In this document: piece after piece, positions 51,143 through 61,603 of the stretch
How the letters are laid out: every line of letters starts with the position of its first letter
Numbering within the stretch: the stretch's first letter is position 1
Source: DATLNF01 sp963765815
GTDB lineage: Bacteria; Actinomycetota; Actinomycetes; BP-191
Reading direction: 5' to 3'
Length of the DNA: 64,000 nt
Assembly: GCA_963765815.1 (NCBI GenBank)
Contig: CAVXXT010000003.1
Span: 620,001 to 684,000, forward strand
Notes under the pieces: model-generated
What the model was told of the DNA's origin: nothing
Database searches by the model: none
What the model saw: the letters and a program-made list of their open reading frames with translations, nothing else
Translations under genes and position numbers: made by a program

Positions 51143-52003
51143 TCAGGCCGGCAGGACGTGGCGGGCCAGGAACTCCCAGCCGCGCTCGGTCGCCGAGAAG
51201 CCTCGTGCTTCGACGGGCCAGTCGTGCCCTGCCCCCGCGACCGCGGCGAGGACGACCTCACTGCCGGCACGACAGGAGACGTACCGCGTGAACGTCACCC
51301 GACCCACCCTCTCGACCCCCGGGGTGGCTGCGCAGCCGTTCGCTCGCGCCATCTCCTGGACCGAGGACGTGGCGACACCCAGTGGGATGTTCCCGTCTAG
51401 CTCGCCCTGGACGTGCAGCACCGGCAAGGGCCGCGCCGGGCTGCAACGGACCATCAGCGCACTGCCCACCGGAGCGATCCCGGCGAACACGTCCGATCGC
51501 TCGCAGCCTGCCCGGTACGCCATCCAGCCGCCGGCGGAGTGCCCGGTGAGGTAGACACGTCGACGATTCACCCGCGATGTCCCGTCGACATGGTCGACCA
51601 GGGACACCAAGAACTTCACGTCGTCAGCATCCGCGCCGTAGGTGAGGGTCTGGCCGGCGTTCCAGGTCCCGTGCTCCCCGGCCGGGTACGCCACCAGGAA
51701 CCGGTGGAAGGACGCCACCGCGTCATAGCCGAGCCCATCCTGGTACTGGACCGGGGTGCCGCCGGTGCCGTGCAGCACGATGACGAGCGGCGCGGCCGCG
51801 GGCAGGTTCGGCGGCACGAAGAGACGGTACGTCCGCTGCCGCCCGTCGACGGCGAGCGATGCTTCGTGCACGAACCCGTCGCCCGTCGGCGTTCGGCTGT
51901 ACGTCGTTCCGGTCGCCGGCGCGGTCGGTCCCCCGGTGCACGACGACGAGAGCACGGTGGCGAGCAGCGCGATCCCCGCCACCGCGCCGCGAGCCGTCGT
52001 CAC
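51143..52003 (-). CDS. LpqC-like lipoprotein esterase (PHB depolymerase/CE1 type), copy 1
   Basis: 286 residues from the GTG that overlaps the preceding stop. The lipoprotein signal ends near LLATVLSSSCTGG. The CE1-type hydrolase has LVIVLHGTGGTPVQYQ, nucleophile YLTGHSAGGWMAYRAGC, LPVLHVQGELDGNIP with the acid, and GAGHDWPVE with the His. Such esterases cut polyhydroxyalkanoates, feruloyl or acetyl-xylan esters. It is clearly paralogous to the upstream gene (WMAYRA.CER.DVFA and APVGSALMV are shared). It is the last gene of the SBP/esterase operon and acts outside the cell. Confidence 0.82.
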   Translation of the reverse strand: MTTARGAVAGIALLATVLSSSCTGGPTAPATGTTYSRTPTGDGFVHEASLAVDGRQRTYRLFVPPNLPAAAPLVIVLHGTGGTPVQYQDGLGYDAVASFHRFLVAYPAGEHGTWNAGQTLTYGADADDVKFLVSLVDHVDGTSRVNRRRVYLTGHSAGGWMAYRAGCERSDVFAGIAPVGSALMVRCSPARPLPVLHVQGELDGNIPLGVATSSVQEMARANGCAATPGVERVGRVTFTRYVSCRAGSEVVLAAVAGAGHDWPVEARGFSATERGWEFLARHVLPA

Positions 52004-52857
52004 GACTGCGGGAGAGGATGCCGCGAGAAGAACTTCCAGCTCTCCTGCGTCGCGTCGTAGCCGGACGTGGGCACCGGCCACACGTGCTCGAGCCCTGTGA
52101 CGACGGCGAGCGTCACCTCGCTGCCGTCCCTGCAGCTGGTGTACATGGTCCGGGTCGCGCGACCCTGCTTCGTCACGCGGGGGTCACCGGCGCAGCCGTC
52201 GGCCCGGCGCATCTGCTCCACCGAGTCGACGGCGGCGGTCAGCTTGATCACCGCGTCCGCCGCCCCGTGGATGTGCAGCACCGGGACCGGCCGGCTCGGC
52301 CGGCACAGCACCATCAGCGCGCTCCCGACCGGAGCGGCCGCGGCGAACACGTCTGGTCGCTCGCACGCTGCGCGGTAGGCCATCCACCCCCCGGCGGAGT
52401 GGCCGGTGAGGTACACCCGTCGTCGGTCCACGGGCTGTGCGGCGTGCACGTCGTCGACCACCGCCATGAGGAACCCGACATCGTCGAACCTGGCGCCGCC
52501 ACGCAGGGCCTGCCCGGCGTTCCAGTTGCTCGTCAGCCCGGCCGGGTAGGCGACGAGAAAGCCGTGGGACTCGGCGAGATCGTTGTAACCCGTCGCCGCC
52601 AGGATCTGGGCCGGCGTCGAGCCCATGCCGTGCATGACCAGGACCAGCGGAGCTCTCTTCGGCACGTCTGCTGGCACGAAGAGCTGGTAGCTGCGCGCCT
52701 GGCCTTCCACTGTCATCGTTCGGCTGCTGAGGGTGCCTCTCGGAGCACCCCCCTCCACCGCGGACGTCACCGGCGGGGGATCTCCGCCGCAGCTCACGGT
52801 GGCTCCGGCGAACGAGATCAGGCCGAGCGCGAGCGCGAGCGCCCGGGTCCGACTCAC
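52000..52857 (-). CDS. LpqC-like lipoprotein esterase (PHB depolymerase/CE1 type), copy 2
   Basis: 285 residues from GTG. Lipoprotein signal MSRTRALALALGLISFAGATVSCGG. Catalytic segments parallel copy 1: LVLVMHGMGSTPAQI, VYLTGHSAGGWMAYRAAC, VPVLHIHGAADAVI and GLEHVWPVP. Each flanking gene overlaps it by 4 bases, so it is co-translated with a substrate-binding lipoprotein. Tandem duplication with divergence suggests two related ester substrates, consistent with processing of acylated plant glycosides (inference). Confidence 0.82.
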   Translation of the reverse strand: MSRTRALALALGLISFAGATVSCGGDPPPVTSAVEGGAPRGTLSSRTMTVEGQARSYQLFVPADVPKRAPLVLVMHGMGSTPAQILAATGYNDLAESHGFLVAYPAGLTSNWNAGQALRGGARFDDVGFLMAVVDDVHAAQPVDRRRVYLTGHSAGGWMAYRAACERPDVFAAAAPVGSALMVLCRPSRPVPVLHIHGAADAVIKLTAAVDSVEQMRRADGCAGDPRVTKQGRATRTMYTSCRDGSEVTLAVVTGLEHVWPVPTSGYDATQESWKFFSRHPLPQS

Positions 52858-54410
52858 ACCGGTAGGCGCGTGTTGCCGGTCGTGTAGATGAACGCCCCCT
52901 CGCGCCAGACGAACTCGCGGTAGGTGCCGCCGCCGTCGTGCTGGGTCGGCGTGTAGCGCGTCGGGTTGAAGACCCCCGGACTGCTGTAGGCCGTCCCGAG
53001 CGCCGCGACCCCCTTCGCCAGTCCGGCTGGCGTGAGGCTCGCGACGTTGCCGAAGCTCTTCTGCAGGAAGAACAGCGCGTGGCAGTACGTCGTCGCGGTG
53101 AAACGCGCACCGCGCGCCGACATGTCCTGCCCGGCGGCCTTCTGGATCTCCAGGCAGAGCGCGTCGTTTGGACCGGTCGGGCCCGGGTCGGCGGGGTTGT
53201 TCACGTCGAGCAGCTGCGACCAGCCGACGCCGCGCGCGTTGGCGAGCTGCTCGCGCGGGATCGGCGCGGTCGTCTCGAGCAGGTTCGGGTACTGCTCGGT
53301 CGAGATGCCGTACCGCGGCCGGTAGCCCTGGCTCTCGGCCGCCGGCATGAACGTCATCGGGTAGGCGTTGGCCTCGCCGAGGAAGTGGACGTGCGTCACT
53401 CCCTCCTGCTGGAAGCGGGCGACGTAGGTCGCGTCGGGCGTGGTCGCGCCGTACGGCGCCGCCTGCACGACGACCTTCGCGACGCCGAAGCCCTTGATGA
53501 TCGGGACCATCTTGGTGTTCACGACGTGGGCGTAGAACTCGTCGTCGTAGTGGATGACCCCCACGACCGTCGGCCGAGCCGCGCTCTCGCTCCGGTAGAA
53601 CCCGCCCCGGCCGAGCACGGTCGCGACCGCCTTCGCGGTGCGGTCGATCCTCAGCGCCTTGGGTCCGGCGCCGGTGTAGTAGTAGTCGCGGTACGGCGCG
53701 AGCCGCTTGTCGTCGATCGGCATCCCGTCGTGGATGCCGGGCACGCCGGCCTTGGCGAGACAGGGCAGCAGTGCGGGGCGGGCCATCGCGTTGTTCACCG
53801 CGGCGAAGACGCGGTCGTCATTGGTCCACTGCTCACAGGCCTCGGCCTCGAACGACCCGTCGACGTAGGAGCCGGACCGTCCGAAGTCCACGGTGTAGTA
53901 CGACGGGACGACCTTGCGGCCCGCGACACCGCCGTGGGCGTTCACCCACTTCACGACTGCCTCGGCCTGCTTGCGGCCGTCGCCGAAGGTCGCGTCGATG
54001 CCGAACGTCTCGGAGATCGACCCGGGCTGGAACAGCGAGATGCCGATCTTGATCTCGCTGGCAGTGAATCCCGGGCCGGACTTCCCGGCCGACGGCACCC
54101 CTGCGCCACCGGCGGAACCCGGTCGCGCCGAGGCCGGCACCGCGCCGCCCCGTACCGCGCCGGGAGCTGCCGCGGGAGCTGCGCTCAGCGCGCTCTTGGG
54201 TAGCTCGCCCTTCTTGACCTTCTCGACGATCTCCTGCTCCGTGAGCGGCACGCCGGCACTGTTCGTCGGCAACGACACCGCGGACGCGGACTCGCCGGCG
54301 GACGGCGACCCGCCGATCGCCTCCGGGCGGTTGGTCGACGAGCACGCCGACACGGACGCCAGGGCGAGAACGGTGGCGACGGTCCGCCGACGCAGGGTCA
54401 GCCGACCCAC
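52854..54410 (-). CDS. Liv-type ABC substrate-binding lipoprotein, copy 1
   Basis: 518 residues from GTG 54410, which begins a lipoprotein signal (LRRRTVATVLALASVSACSS); an upstream open frame is antisense-like noise. A ~100-residue low-complexity linker contains PLTEQEIVEKVKKGELPKSAL. The periplasmic-binding domain (type I fold, LivJ-like) follows from about residue 115: EIKIGISLFQPGSI, VVKWVNAHGGVAGRKVVPSYY and FLGEANAYPMTFMPAAES. It delivers a ligand to the Liv-like permease encoded upstream. It lies 2 bases after the paralogous gene. Confidence 0.85.
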   Translation of the reverse strand: MGRLTLRRRTVATVLALASVSACSSTNRPEAIGGSPSAGESASAVSLPTNSAGVPLTEQEIVEKVKKGELPKSALSAAPAAAPGAVRGGAVPASARPGSAGGAGVPSAGKSGPGFTASEIKIGISLFQPGSISETFGIDATFGDGRKQAEAVVKWVNAHGGVAGRKVVPSYYTVDFGRSGSYVDGSFEAEACEQWTNDDRVFAAVNNAMARPALLPCLAKAGVPGIHDGMPIDDKRLAPYRDYYYTGAGPKALRIDRTAKAVATVLGRGGFYRSESAARPTVVGVIHYDDEFYAHVVNTKMVPIIKGFGVAKVVVQAAPYGATTPDATYVARFQQEGVTHVHFLGEANAYPMTFMPAAESQGYRPRYGISTEQYPNLLETTAPIPREQLANARGVGWSQLLDVNNPADPGPTGPNDALCLEIQKAAGQDMSARGARFTATTYCHALFFLQKSFGNVASLTPAGLAKGVAALGTAYSSPGVFNPTRYTPTQHDGGGTYREFVWREGAFIYTTGNTRLPV

Positions 54411-54412
54411 GA

Positions 54413-55969
54413 TCAGCCGTTCACCATCGGCTTGTTGCCGCTGGTGTAGCGGAACGCCTTCACCTCGAAGTTGTAGGCGAACTCGCGATAGGTGCTCATG
54501 CAGTCGTGCTGTGACGCGCTGACCCGGCAGGTCCAGGTCGCCGGCGGGACGAACGACGTACCCATCCCCTTGACCGCGTCGGCCACCCCCGCAGAGGTGA
54601 CGGTCGCAGCCCGGTCGAGCGCCTGCTTGAGGAAGAGCAGTCCGCTGCAGAACCCCATCGACGCCAGCCGGGCCCCGCGGTCGGTGACGGAGATCGATGC
54701 TTCCTTGAAGATCTTCAGGCACAGCTCGTCGGCCGAGTTGGTGGGTCCGGGGTCGCCGTCGGCATTGGTGTCCTGCATCGGCGAGATGCCGTAGCCGATC
54801 GAGTTGCGCAGCTGCTCCGGCGGCACCTGCGCGGCTGCCAGCTGGATGGCCGGTGCGTGGTCGCTTCGCAGCGAGTACTTGGGCCGGTACAGCTGGTTCT
54901 CCGCGGCCGGCATGAAGGTGTAGGGGTAGCCGCCTCCTTCACCGAGGAACATGACGTTGGTGACGCCCTCCTGCTGGAACCGGGCGACGAAGGTGCTGTC
55001 CGGCGTCGTCAGTCCCCGGCCGGCCGCCTGCTTAACGACCTTCTTGCCGCCGCAGGCGAGGATCTCCTTCTCGTAGATGTTGTCGACGACCCACCGCAGC
55101 GGGGCCTCGTCGAAGTAGATGATCCCGACCGTCGCGTCCTTGAACCAGCCTCGCCCGCAGAGGAACTTGTTCTCCGTGCGAGCCGCCCGGTCGTGGATCA
55201 CGCCCGAGCCGGCCATCGTCGCGTAGTACCACTGGCGGTACGGCGACATGCGCGCCTCGTCGATCTGCACGCCGTTGTGCACCCCGAGGACGTCCTTCTT
55301 GGCCAGGCACGGGAGCAGCTGCTGGCGCTGCAGCGAGAGGTTCACCACGGCGAACACCTGGTCGTCCTCGGTCCACTGCTCGCAGGCGGCCGCCTCGAAC
55401 TGGCCGTCGGTGCCACCCTGCGTCGAGAAGTCCACCTCGTAGAACGAGGGCACGATCTTTCGCCCGGCGATCCCGCCGTTCTTGTTGATGTAGGCGATCA
55501 CGGCGCCGGCCTGCGCCTCGTTGTCGCCGACGTCGGTGTTCACGCCCAGGTTCTTGGCGAAGTCGCCGATCTTGAAGGTCGAGATGCCGATCTTGATCTC
55601 CGTCGCCGTGACGCCGGGGCCGACCGGGCCCGGCTTGACGCCGGGGGCCTTGGACGCGCCCGCCGAGGGGCGGGCGGTCGGAGCGCTGCTCGCGCCCGGA
55701 GCCCGGCTGCTGCTCGGCGCGGCTGCCGCGGAGGCGAGCGCGCTCTTCGGCAGCTCGCCGGTCTTGACCTTCTCGACGATCTCTTCCTTGGTCAGCGGGG
55801 TGCCGTCGACGTCGAGCAGCGCCGAGGCCGACGCGCTCGGCTCTGCGGAGGCGTCCAACACCTTCGACTCGTCGCTCTTCTTGTTCGTCGACGAGCACGC
55901 GGTGAGGACGAGTCCTGCGGCGACCGCCGCGACGACCAGCCGGTGCCTGACAGAGCGGCGTCGAGTCAT
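54413..55969 (-). CDS. Liv-type ABC substrate-binding lipoprotein, copy 2
   Basis: 518 residues from ATG 55969, exactly the length of its neighbour. Lipoprotein signal RLVVAAVAAGLVLTACSST; the linker repeats the same PLTKEEIVEKVKTGELPKSAL motif; the binding domain shows EIKIGISTFKIGDF, AYINKNGGIAGRKIVPSFY and FLGEGGGYPYTFMPAAENQ. The paralogues likely bind related ligands or work as a pair. Several Cys residues in the domain suggest disulfides. About 80 bases of DNA with an inverted repeat precede it, which may hold an internal promoter. Confidence 0.85.
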   Translation of the reverse strand: MTRRRSVRHRLVVAAVAAGLVLTACSSTNKKSDESKVLDASAEPSASASALLDVDGTPLTKEEIVEKVKTGELPKSALASAAAAPSSSRAPGASSAPTARPSAGASKAPGVKPGPVGPGVTATEIKIGISTFKIGDFAKNLGVNTDVGDNEAQAGAVIAYINKNGGIAGRKIVPSFYEVDFSTQGGTDGQFEAAACEQWTEDDQVFAVVNLSLQRQQLLPCLAKKDVLGVHNGVQIDEARMSPYRQWYYATMAGSGVIHDRAARTENKFLCGRGWFKDATVGIIYFDEAPLRWVVDNIYEKEILACGGKKVVKQAAGRGLTTPDSTFVARFQQEGVTNVMFLGEGGGYPYTFMPAAENQLYRPKYSLRSDHAPAIQLAAAQVPPEQLRNSIGYGISPMQDTNADGDPGPTNSADELCLKIFKEASISVTDRGARLASMGFCSGLLFLKQALDRAATVTSAGVADAVKGMGTSFVPPATWTCRVSASQHDCMSTYREFAYNFEVKAFRYTSGNKPMVNG

Positions 55970-56008
55970 CTCGCTTCTTCCCTTGCCTGGGTAGGGCGGG
56001 TGAGCGTC

Positions 56009-56046
56009 CATGTGAGATCTTGTGACAGTGTGGCACGAATCACATG
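56009..56046. promoter_or_regulatory. Inverted repeat ahead of the substrate-binding protein genes
   Basis: CATGTGA (56009-56015) and TCACATG (56040-56046) form a perfect 7-bp inverted repeat with a 24-base spacer, in the only sizeable gap (83 bases) of this minus-strand operon. It is a candidate operator for an internal promoter. Confidence 0.35.
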
Positions 56047-56052
56047 AACTAA

Positions 56053-58623
56053 CTAGGTCTCGGACGGTGGCCCCACCGTCATCGAGGCGACGCCTGAGCC
56101 GTGCTCCAGCCGGCGCCCGTCCGGCAGCACGACCGTCGCGGTGACGCCCACGGGGATCTCCACGTCAACGCGGGTCGAGCCGTCCGCCAGCCGCTCCCAG
56201 CCCGAGCGCACCCGCCCGTACGGAGTCAGGTGCGAGGCGCGGGCCCAGGTCAGGCCCGGGCCCGGCGTCGGGGCGAGCTTGACCCGCCGGCCTCCTGGCG
56301 CCGCGTAGTCGATGCCGGCCGCGGTCCGGTAGAGCCACTCCCCGACCGAGCCCAGCGCGTAGTGGTTGTAGGAGTTCATCACCGGGTCGCCGTAGCCCCT
56401 GTCGGGCGTCCAGCCGTCCCAGCGCTCCCAGATCGTGGTCGCACCGGCCCGCACCGCGAACAGCCAGGAGGGGTACTCGTCCTGAAGCAGCAGCCGGTAG
56501 GCGAGGTCGGAGCGCCCGGCCGCGGACAGCACCGGCAGCAGGTGCCCGACCCCGAGGAAGCCGGTCGAGAGCCGGGTGCCTCGTGCCTCGACGTCAGCGA
56601 CGATCCGCTCGGCAGCTGTCGACGTGAGCTCGTCGGGGATCAGGCCGAAGCGCAACGCCAGCGCGTACGCGGTCTGCGTCTCGCAGGTCAGGCGGCCGTC
56701 CGGACCCAGGTACGCCGCGCGGAACGCGTCACCGATCCGGTCGGCCAGCGCGTGCAGCTCAATGGCGTCCTCAGCGCGCTGCAGGACGTCGGCGGTGCGT
56801 GCGGTGAGCCGGGTGCTGTGCGCGAAGTAGGCGGTAGCGATGAGGTCCTTGTCGGTCTCGCCGGACGGAGCCAGCCAGTCGCCGTTGTCCTAGCCGCGGG
56901 CGGCGAGCCACAGCAGGTCCGGGTTGGCGTCGTGGACGTACGCGACCCAGCGGCGCATCGCGGGGAACATCTCGGCGAGCAGCGCGTCGTCGGCGTACCG
57001 CTCCCACATCACCCACGGCACGATCACGCCGGCGTCGGCCCAGCCGGGCGAGCCCTCCGGGCCGAGCACGACGAGTGGCGCCACGTCGGGGAAGCTGCCC
57101 GACCTGCTCTGGCCGTCGGCGACGTCGCGCAGCCACTTGGTGAAGAACGCAGCGGTGTCCAGCAGGTAGCACGCCGTCGGCGCGAACACCTGCGCGTCGC
57201 CCGTCCAGCCCATCCGCTCGTCGCGCTGCGGGCAGTCGGTCGGGATGTCCAGGAAGTTTCCGCGGGCACCCCAGACGATGTTCGCGTGCAGCCGGTTGAC
57301 GTCGGCGTCGGAGCACTCGAACTCCCCCGCCGGCTCGAGGTCGGAGCCGCACACCACGGCCGTCACGTCCGCCGGTCCGAGCTCGCCGGCGTACCCGGTG
57401 ACCTCCGCGTGCCGGAAGCCGTGGAAGGTGAACGACGGCTCGAGGACGCGCGGGCCGTCTCCGGCGAGGACGTAGCTGTCGGTGGCGGCCGCCGTGCGAA
57501 GGCTCTCGACGTAGAGGGCCCCGTCCGGCTGGAGGATCTCGGCGTGCCGGACGGTCACCGTGGTGCCCGGGTCGCCGTCCAGCCGAAGGCGCACCCAGCC
57601 CACCAGGTTCTGGCCGAAGTCGACGCGGTGGGCGTCCGGGCCGGCGCGCTCGATCGTCACCGGGCGAACCTCGGCCAGGACGCGCACCGGCGGAGCCGGC
57701 GACACCACACGCGCCGCGGGAGTGCCGTCGGTGACGCGGGCAGGTCGCCAGTCAGCTGCCGCTACGCCCGGCAGGCGGCCCGACGGATCGGCCAGCCGCG
57801 CGTCGTAGCACTCGCCCTGGAGCATGTCGCTCGCGCGGAGCGGACCGGAGCCGGTCTGCCAGCCCGCACCGGTGGCGTGCACGGTGACGGCGTCGGCGGA
57901 CTCGACCTCGACCTGCGCCAGCAGCTGGGGAACCTCGCCGTAGTGCCCGCGCTTGCCCTGGAAGCCGACGTAGCCGGCGTACCAGCCGTCGACCAGGACG
58001 GCGAAGAGGGTGTTGCTGCCCCGGACGAGGTGCGGGGTCAGGTCGTGCACCTGGTACTGCACGCGGGTGCGGTAGTCGGTCCACCCCGGGGTGAAGCGCG
58101 CGTCGCCAACGCGCTGTCCGTTGCAGTGCAGCTCGTAGAGGCCCAGCGCGGTGACGTATGCGCGGGCACGGCGTACTCCGGCAGGCACCTCGATCTCGGT
58201 GCGCAGGTAGGTGACCGCCGACGGTGCCGGCGGTTCGGCCGCGGAGATCCAGTCCGCCTGCCAGTCGGCGGGGTCGAGCAGTCCCATCTCCCACGACGCA
58301 GCGGGGGCGAATGGGGATACCGCGCCGGCGTCGTCCCACACCCGGACGGTCCAGGAGAGCAGCTGCCGGCTGACGAGCGGCGGACCGCCGTACGCAACCA
58401 GGACGCATTCGTCGGAGCGGACGACACCGCTGTCCCAGACGTCGGCCGTGCCGTCAGCGAGCAGATCCGGCGAGGACGCGACGAGCAGCTGGTACGCCGA
58501 CTGCCTCGTACCAGCGCGGGAGGCGGTGACCTGCCAGCTGAGCCGGGGCTGCGGCCGGTCCACGCCGCAGGGGTCGAGCAGGTGCTCGCACCGCAGTCGG
58601 ATGACGGCGAGTGGCTCGGTCAA
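56053..58623 (-). pseudogene. GH78 alpha-L-rhamnosidase interrupted by an in-frame TAG
   Basis: The full frame has 857 codons from TTG 58623, which overlaps the ABC gene stop (TTGA). A TAG at 56890-56892 splits it in the same frame into 577 and ~279 residues. GH78 features run across both parts: RLSWQV, an N-terminal carbohydrate-binding region, DCPQRDERMGWTGDAQVFAP with catalytic Glu/Asp, then DNGDWLAPSGETDKDL right after the TAG, and a C-terminal beta-sandwich. The stop replaces one residue in LAARG(stop)DNGDWLA; a CAG-to-TAG change would explain it. It would release rhamnose from glycosides for the rha pathway. No signal peptide is visible. Confidence 0.85.
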
Positions 58624-61603
58624 CCGGCGACCACTGCGACCGCGTGCTGGTTGCAGCGTCCGTCCCGCACGGCGGCCCGGGTGCACGGCGAGCCGCTCTT
58701 GGTCGTGGCCGCACAGCGATCGCTGGTCGGCGCGGACGCTGCCGGCTTGGCCCTCTTGACCGGCTTGGACCTCCCGGCCGGCCCGACCACGGCGCGAGCC
58801 CGGCCGGTGCCGGACCGCTCGACGGCGACCGAGCTGCCGCCGAGGTAGGACTCGAGGACGAGGGGGTCGGCGATGACCTCGGCCGGCGTTCCCTGCGCGA
58901 TCACCTTCCCGGAGTCGAGCGCGATGATCCGGTCGGAGATGCCCATGATCAGCGGCATGTCGTGCTCAATGATGATCAGGGTCGCGTCGAGGTGCTCCTT
59001 GACCTTCTCGAGGAGTGCGCCGAGCTTCTCCGTCTCTCGCTGGGCCACGCCGGAGGACGGCTCGTCGAGCAGGAGCAGGACCGGCTTGAGCGCGATGACG
59101 CAGCACAGCTCGGTGATGCGACGCGTCCCGGTCGACAGGTCGCCGGTCTGCTTGTCGATGTAGTCGTCGAGGCCCATCAGGGTGATGAGCTCCCGGGCGC
59201 GCTCCTCCTTCACCCGATCCGCCTTGCGACCGCCGAGGAGCGAGCGAACGGAGCTGGTCGGGACTCTCCCGCTCGAGTGCGAGCTGCACGGTCTCGAGCA
59301 CCGTGAGCGTCGGGAACAGACCGGCGTCCTGGAACGACCGGACGACGCCGAGGCGAGCGCGGGCCTCCGGCGTGCGGCGGCTGATGTCGGTGCCCTGGAA
59401 GAAGACGACGCCCTCGTCGGGGCGGGTGAAGCCGCCGAGCATCTCGAACAGCGTCGTCTTGCCGGCGCCGTTCGGGCCGATCAGGCCGAGCGTCTCGCCC
59501 CGGCGCACGTTGAGCGACACCCCGTCGACCGCGCGCACGCCCCCGAACCGCTTGGCGAGTCCGCGGACCTCCAGCAGCAGGTCTGCCCGACCGTCGTCAC
59601 GGGTGCGCTGCGCCGTCCCGAGGGTGAGCGCCGGGCCGGCGAGCGGGACCGGCTCGGCCGGATCCACCGCGATGCCGGGATCGAGGTCGGCGACCGCGAT
59701 AGCGGTGCCGCCACCGCGTGCCCTTGCTGCGAGCTGCACGACGCGCTCGCGCAGCGGGCGCACGAGCTGGGCGAGCCCGCCCGGGAAGTAGAGGATCAGG
59801 ACCAGCCAGCCGAACGACGAGGCGGCGAGTGCCGCGCTGCTCAGGGGCACGAACTTCGGGATCCCGATGATGTACAGCGCGCCGAGTACCGGGCCGACCA
59901 GGATGCCGATGCCGCCGATGACGACGAACGCGACGATGTTGATGCTCTGCGCGACCGGGTAGTCGCCCGGCTGGGTCTTGGCATACGTGTGGCTCAGGAG
60001 CGCGCCCCCCACGCCGGCGAGGAAGCCGGCGAGGGCGAATGTCTCGAGCTTGATCCGTGTTGCCGGGATGCTGAAGGCGCGCGCGCCGTCCTCGTTGTCG
60101 CGCAGTGCGCGGAGACGCCGACCCATCCCCGAGCGCCACACGTTGCGCGCTAGCAGCAGGCACAGCGTGAACACGCCGAGCCCGAGCGAGTAGTAGCGGT
60201 GGCCGTTGTCGAAGGCGTACCCGTTGACGATCGGCCGACCCGGCTCCACCCCGCCGCCGAGCAGCCACGGCTGCTGCAGGAAGAACCGCTCGCAGGCGAC
60301 GGCGAACGCCAGAGTGGTGACGGCGAGCAGCAGGCCCTTGATCCGCAGCGCCGGCAGGCCGATCAGGACCGACACGAGTGCGCACACCGCACCGGCCGCG
60401 AGGAAGGAGAGGAAGAAGTTGCCGGTCGCGTCGACGACGCGGAAGGACACCCCGGCGCCGATGCCGGCCAGCGCGAACTGGCCGAGGGAGAGCTGACCGC
60501 CGAGGCCGGTGACGATGCCGAGCGACAGACCCGATGATCGTGATCGCCAGGATGATCACGAAGATGATGCTGGTCTGGTTGGAGAACAGCACCGGTATCG
60601 CCGCGAGGATCACGATCATCGCGATGCCGCTCGCCGGACCCAGCTTCGGGACGAATCCGGCCTTGCGCAGCCGCGCGCTGATCGGCGGCCAGGGCTGGAC
60701 CGCGGTCCAGTCGTCCTTGTCCTCCTGCCGGCTGCCCCGGCGGGTCTGCAAAAGCAGCGCGACGAGGATCCCGACGAACAGGACCACCTCGGTGAAGCCC
60801 GACGTCGGATAGCTGCGCAGCAGCACCTGCTCGATGACCCCGACCGCGATGCCGGCGCCGAGCGCGATCGGCAGGCTGACCATCCGTGCGATGACGGCAG
60901 CCGCGAGAGCACGCAACAGCAGGTTCGGTCCGAGCGACTGTGTCGTCACGAAGCCCAGGGTCGGCTTGAGCAGGACGACTGTGAGGCACGCCAGCGCACC
61001 GCTCAGCGACCACGCCAGCGTGGACATCCGGCCGGCGAACACGCCGGCCATCCGGGCCGCCTCCGGGTTGGCGGCGGCAGCGCGCATCGACAGCCCGTAC
61101 CTGCTGTACCTGAGGAAGAGCACGAGGGCGAGGACCACGACCGGGCTGACGAGCAGCATGCCGACGTAGGCCTTGGTCACCAGGAAGGTGTCGATCCGGA
61201 AGCTCGGCAGCCCGGGGGGCTGGGGGAAGGCCACGCCGTTCTGCGCCGCGCCGTTGATCGCCGTCGAGAGGGCCAGCAGCACCTGCGCCACGCCGAGCGT
61301 CGCGACGAGCGACATGAGCTTCGGCGCCCTGCGCAGTCGACGGATGATGCCGAGCTCGGTGACGCCCGCCAGCGCCGCCGAGATGAGCAGGGCCGGCAGC
61401 AGCGCGATCCAGTACGGCACGCCCCAGTTGACGACCGCGATGCCGAACACCGCGGTCCCGAAGGCGCCGATCTCCCCGTGCGCGAAGTTGATGACCTTGT
61501 CGGAGCGGTAGACGAGCAGGATGCCGACCGCCAGCAGGCCGTAGGCCATGCCGGTCGCGAGCCCCAGCGTGAGGACCGCCTGGTTGATGACGAGGTCGCT
61601 CAC
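58620..61603 (-). pseudogene. LivH-LivM-LivG fusion (permease/permease/ATPase) with two frameshifts
   Basis: Three domains follow in one gene from GTG 61603: LivH-like permease (~290 residues; NFAHGEIGAFG), LivM-like permease (LGIVTGLGGQLSLGQFALAG; ALRIKGLLLAVTTLAF) and LivG-like ATPase (Walker A GPNGAGKTTLFE, LSTGTRR, Walker B LLLLDEPSSGV). Frame is lost near 60531, where one extra T in GGGTCTG explains it, and near 59245, where GCTC is tandemly duplicated. Removing these 5 bases gives 993 codons. The C-terminal ~60 residues are basic and end in a C-x9-C-x9-C-x2-H motif. It overlaps its neighbours by 4 bases on each side. Confidence 0.82.

Noticed and set aside
56101..58848. A 915-codon plus-strand frame opposite the GH78 gene
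   Set aside because: Shadow of GH78 coding sequence; both halves of GH78 have clear family motifs and this frame has none.
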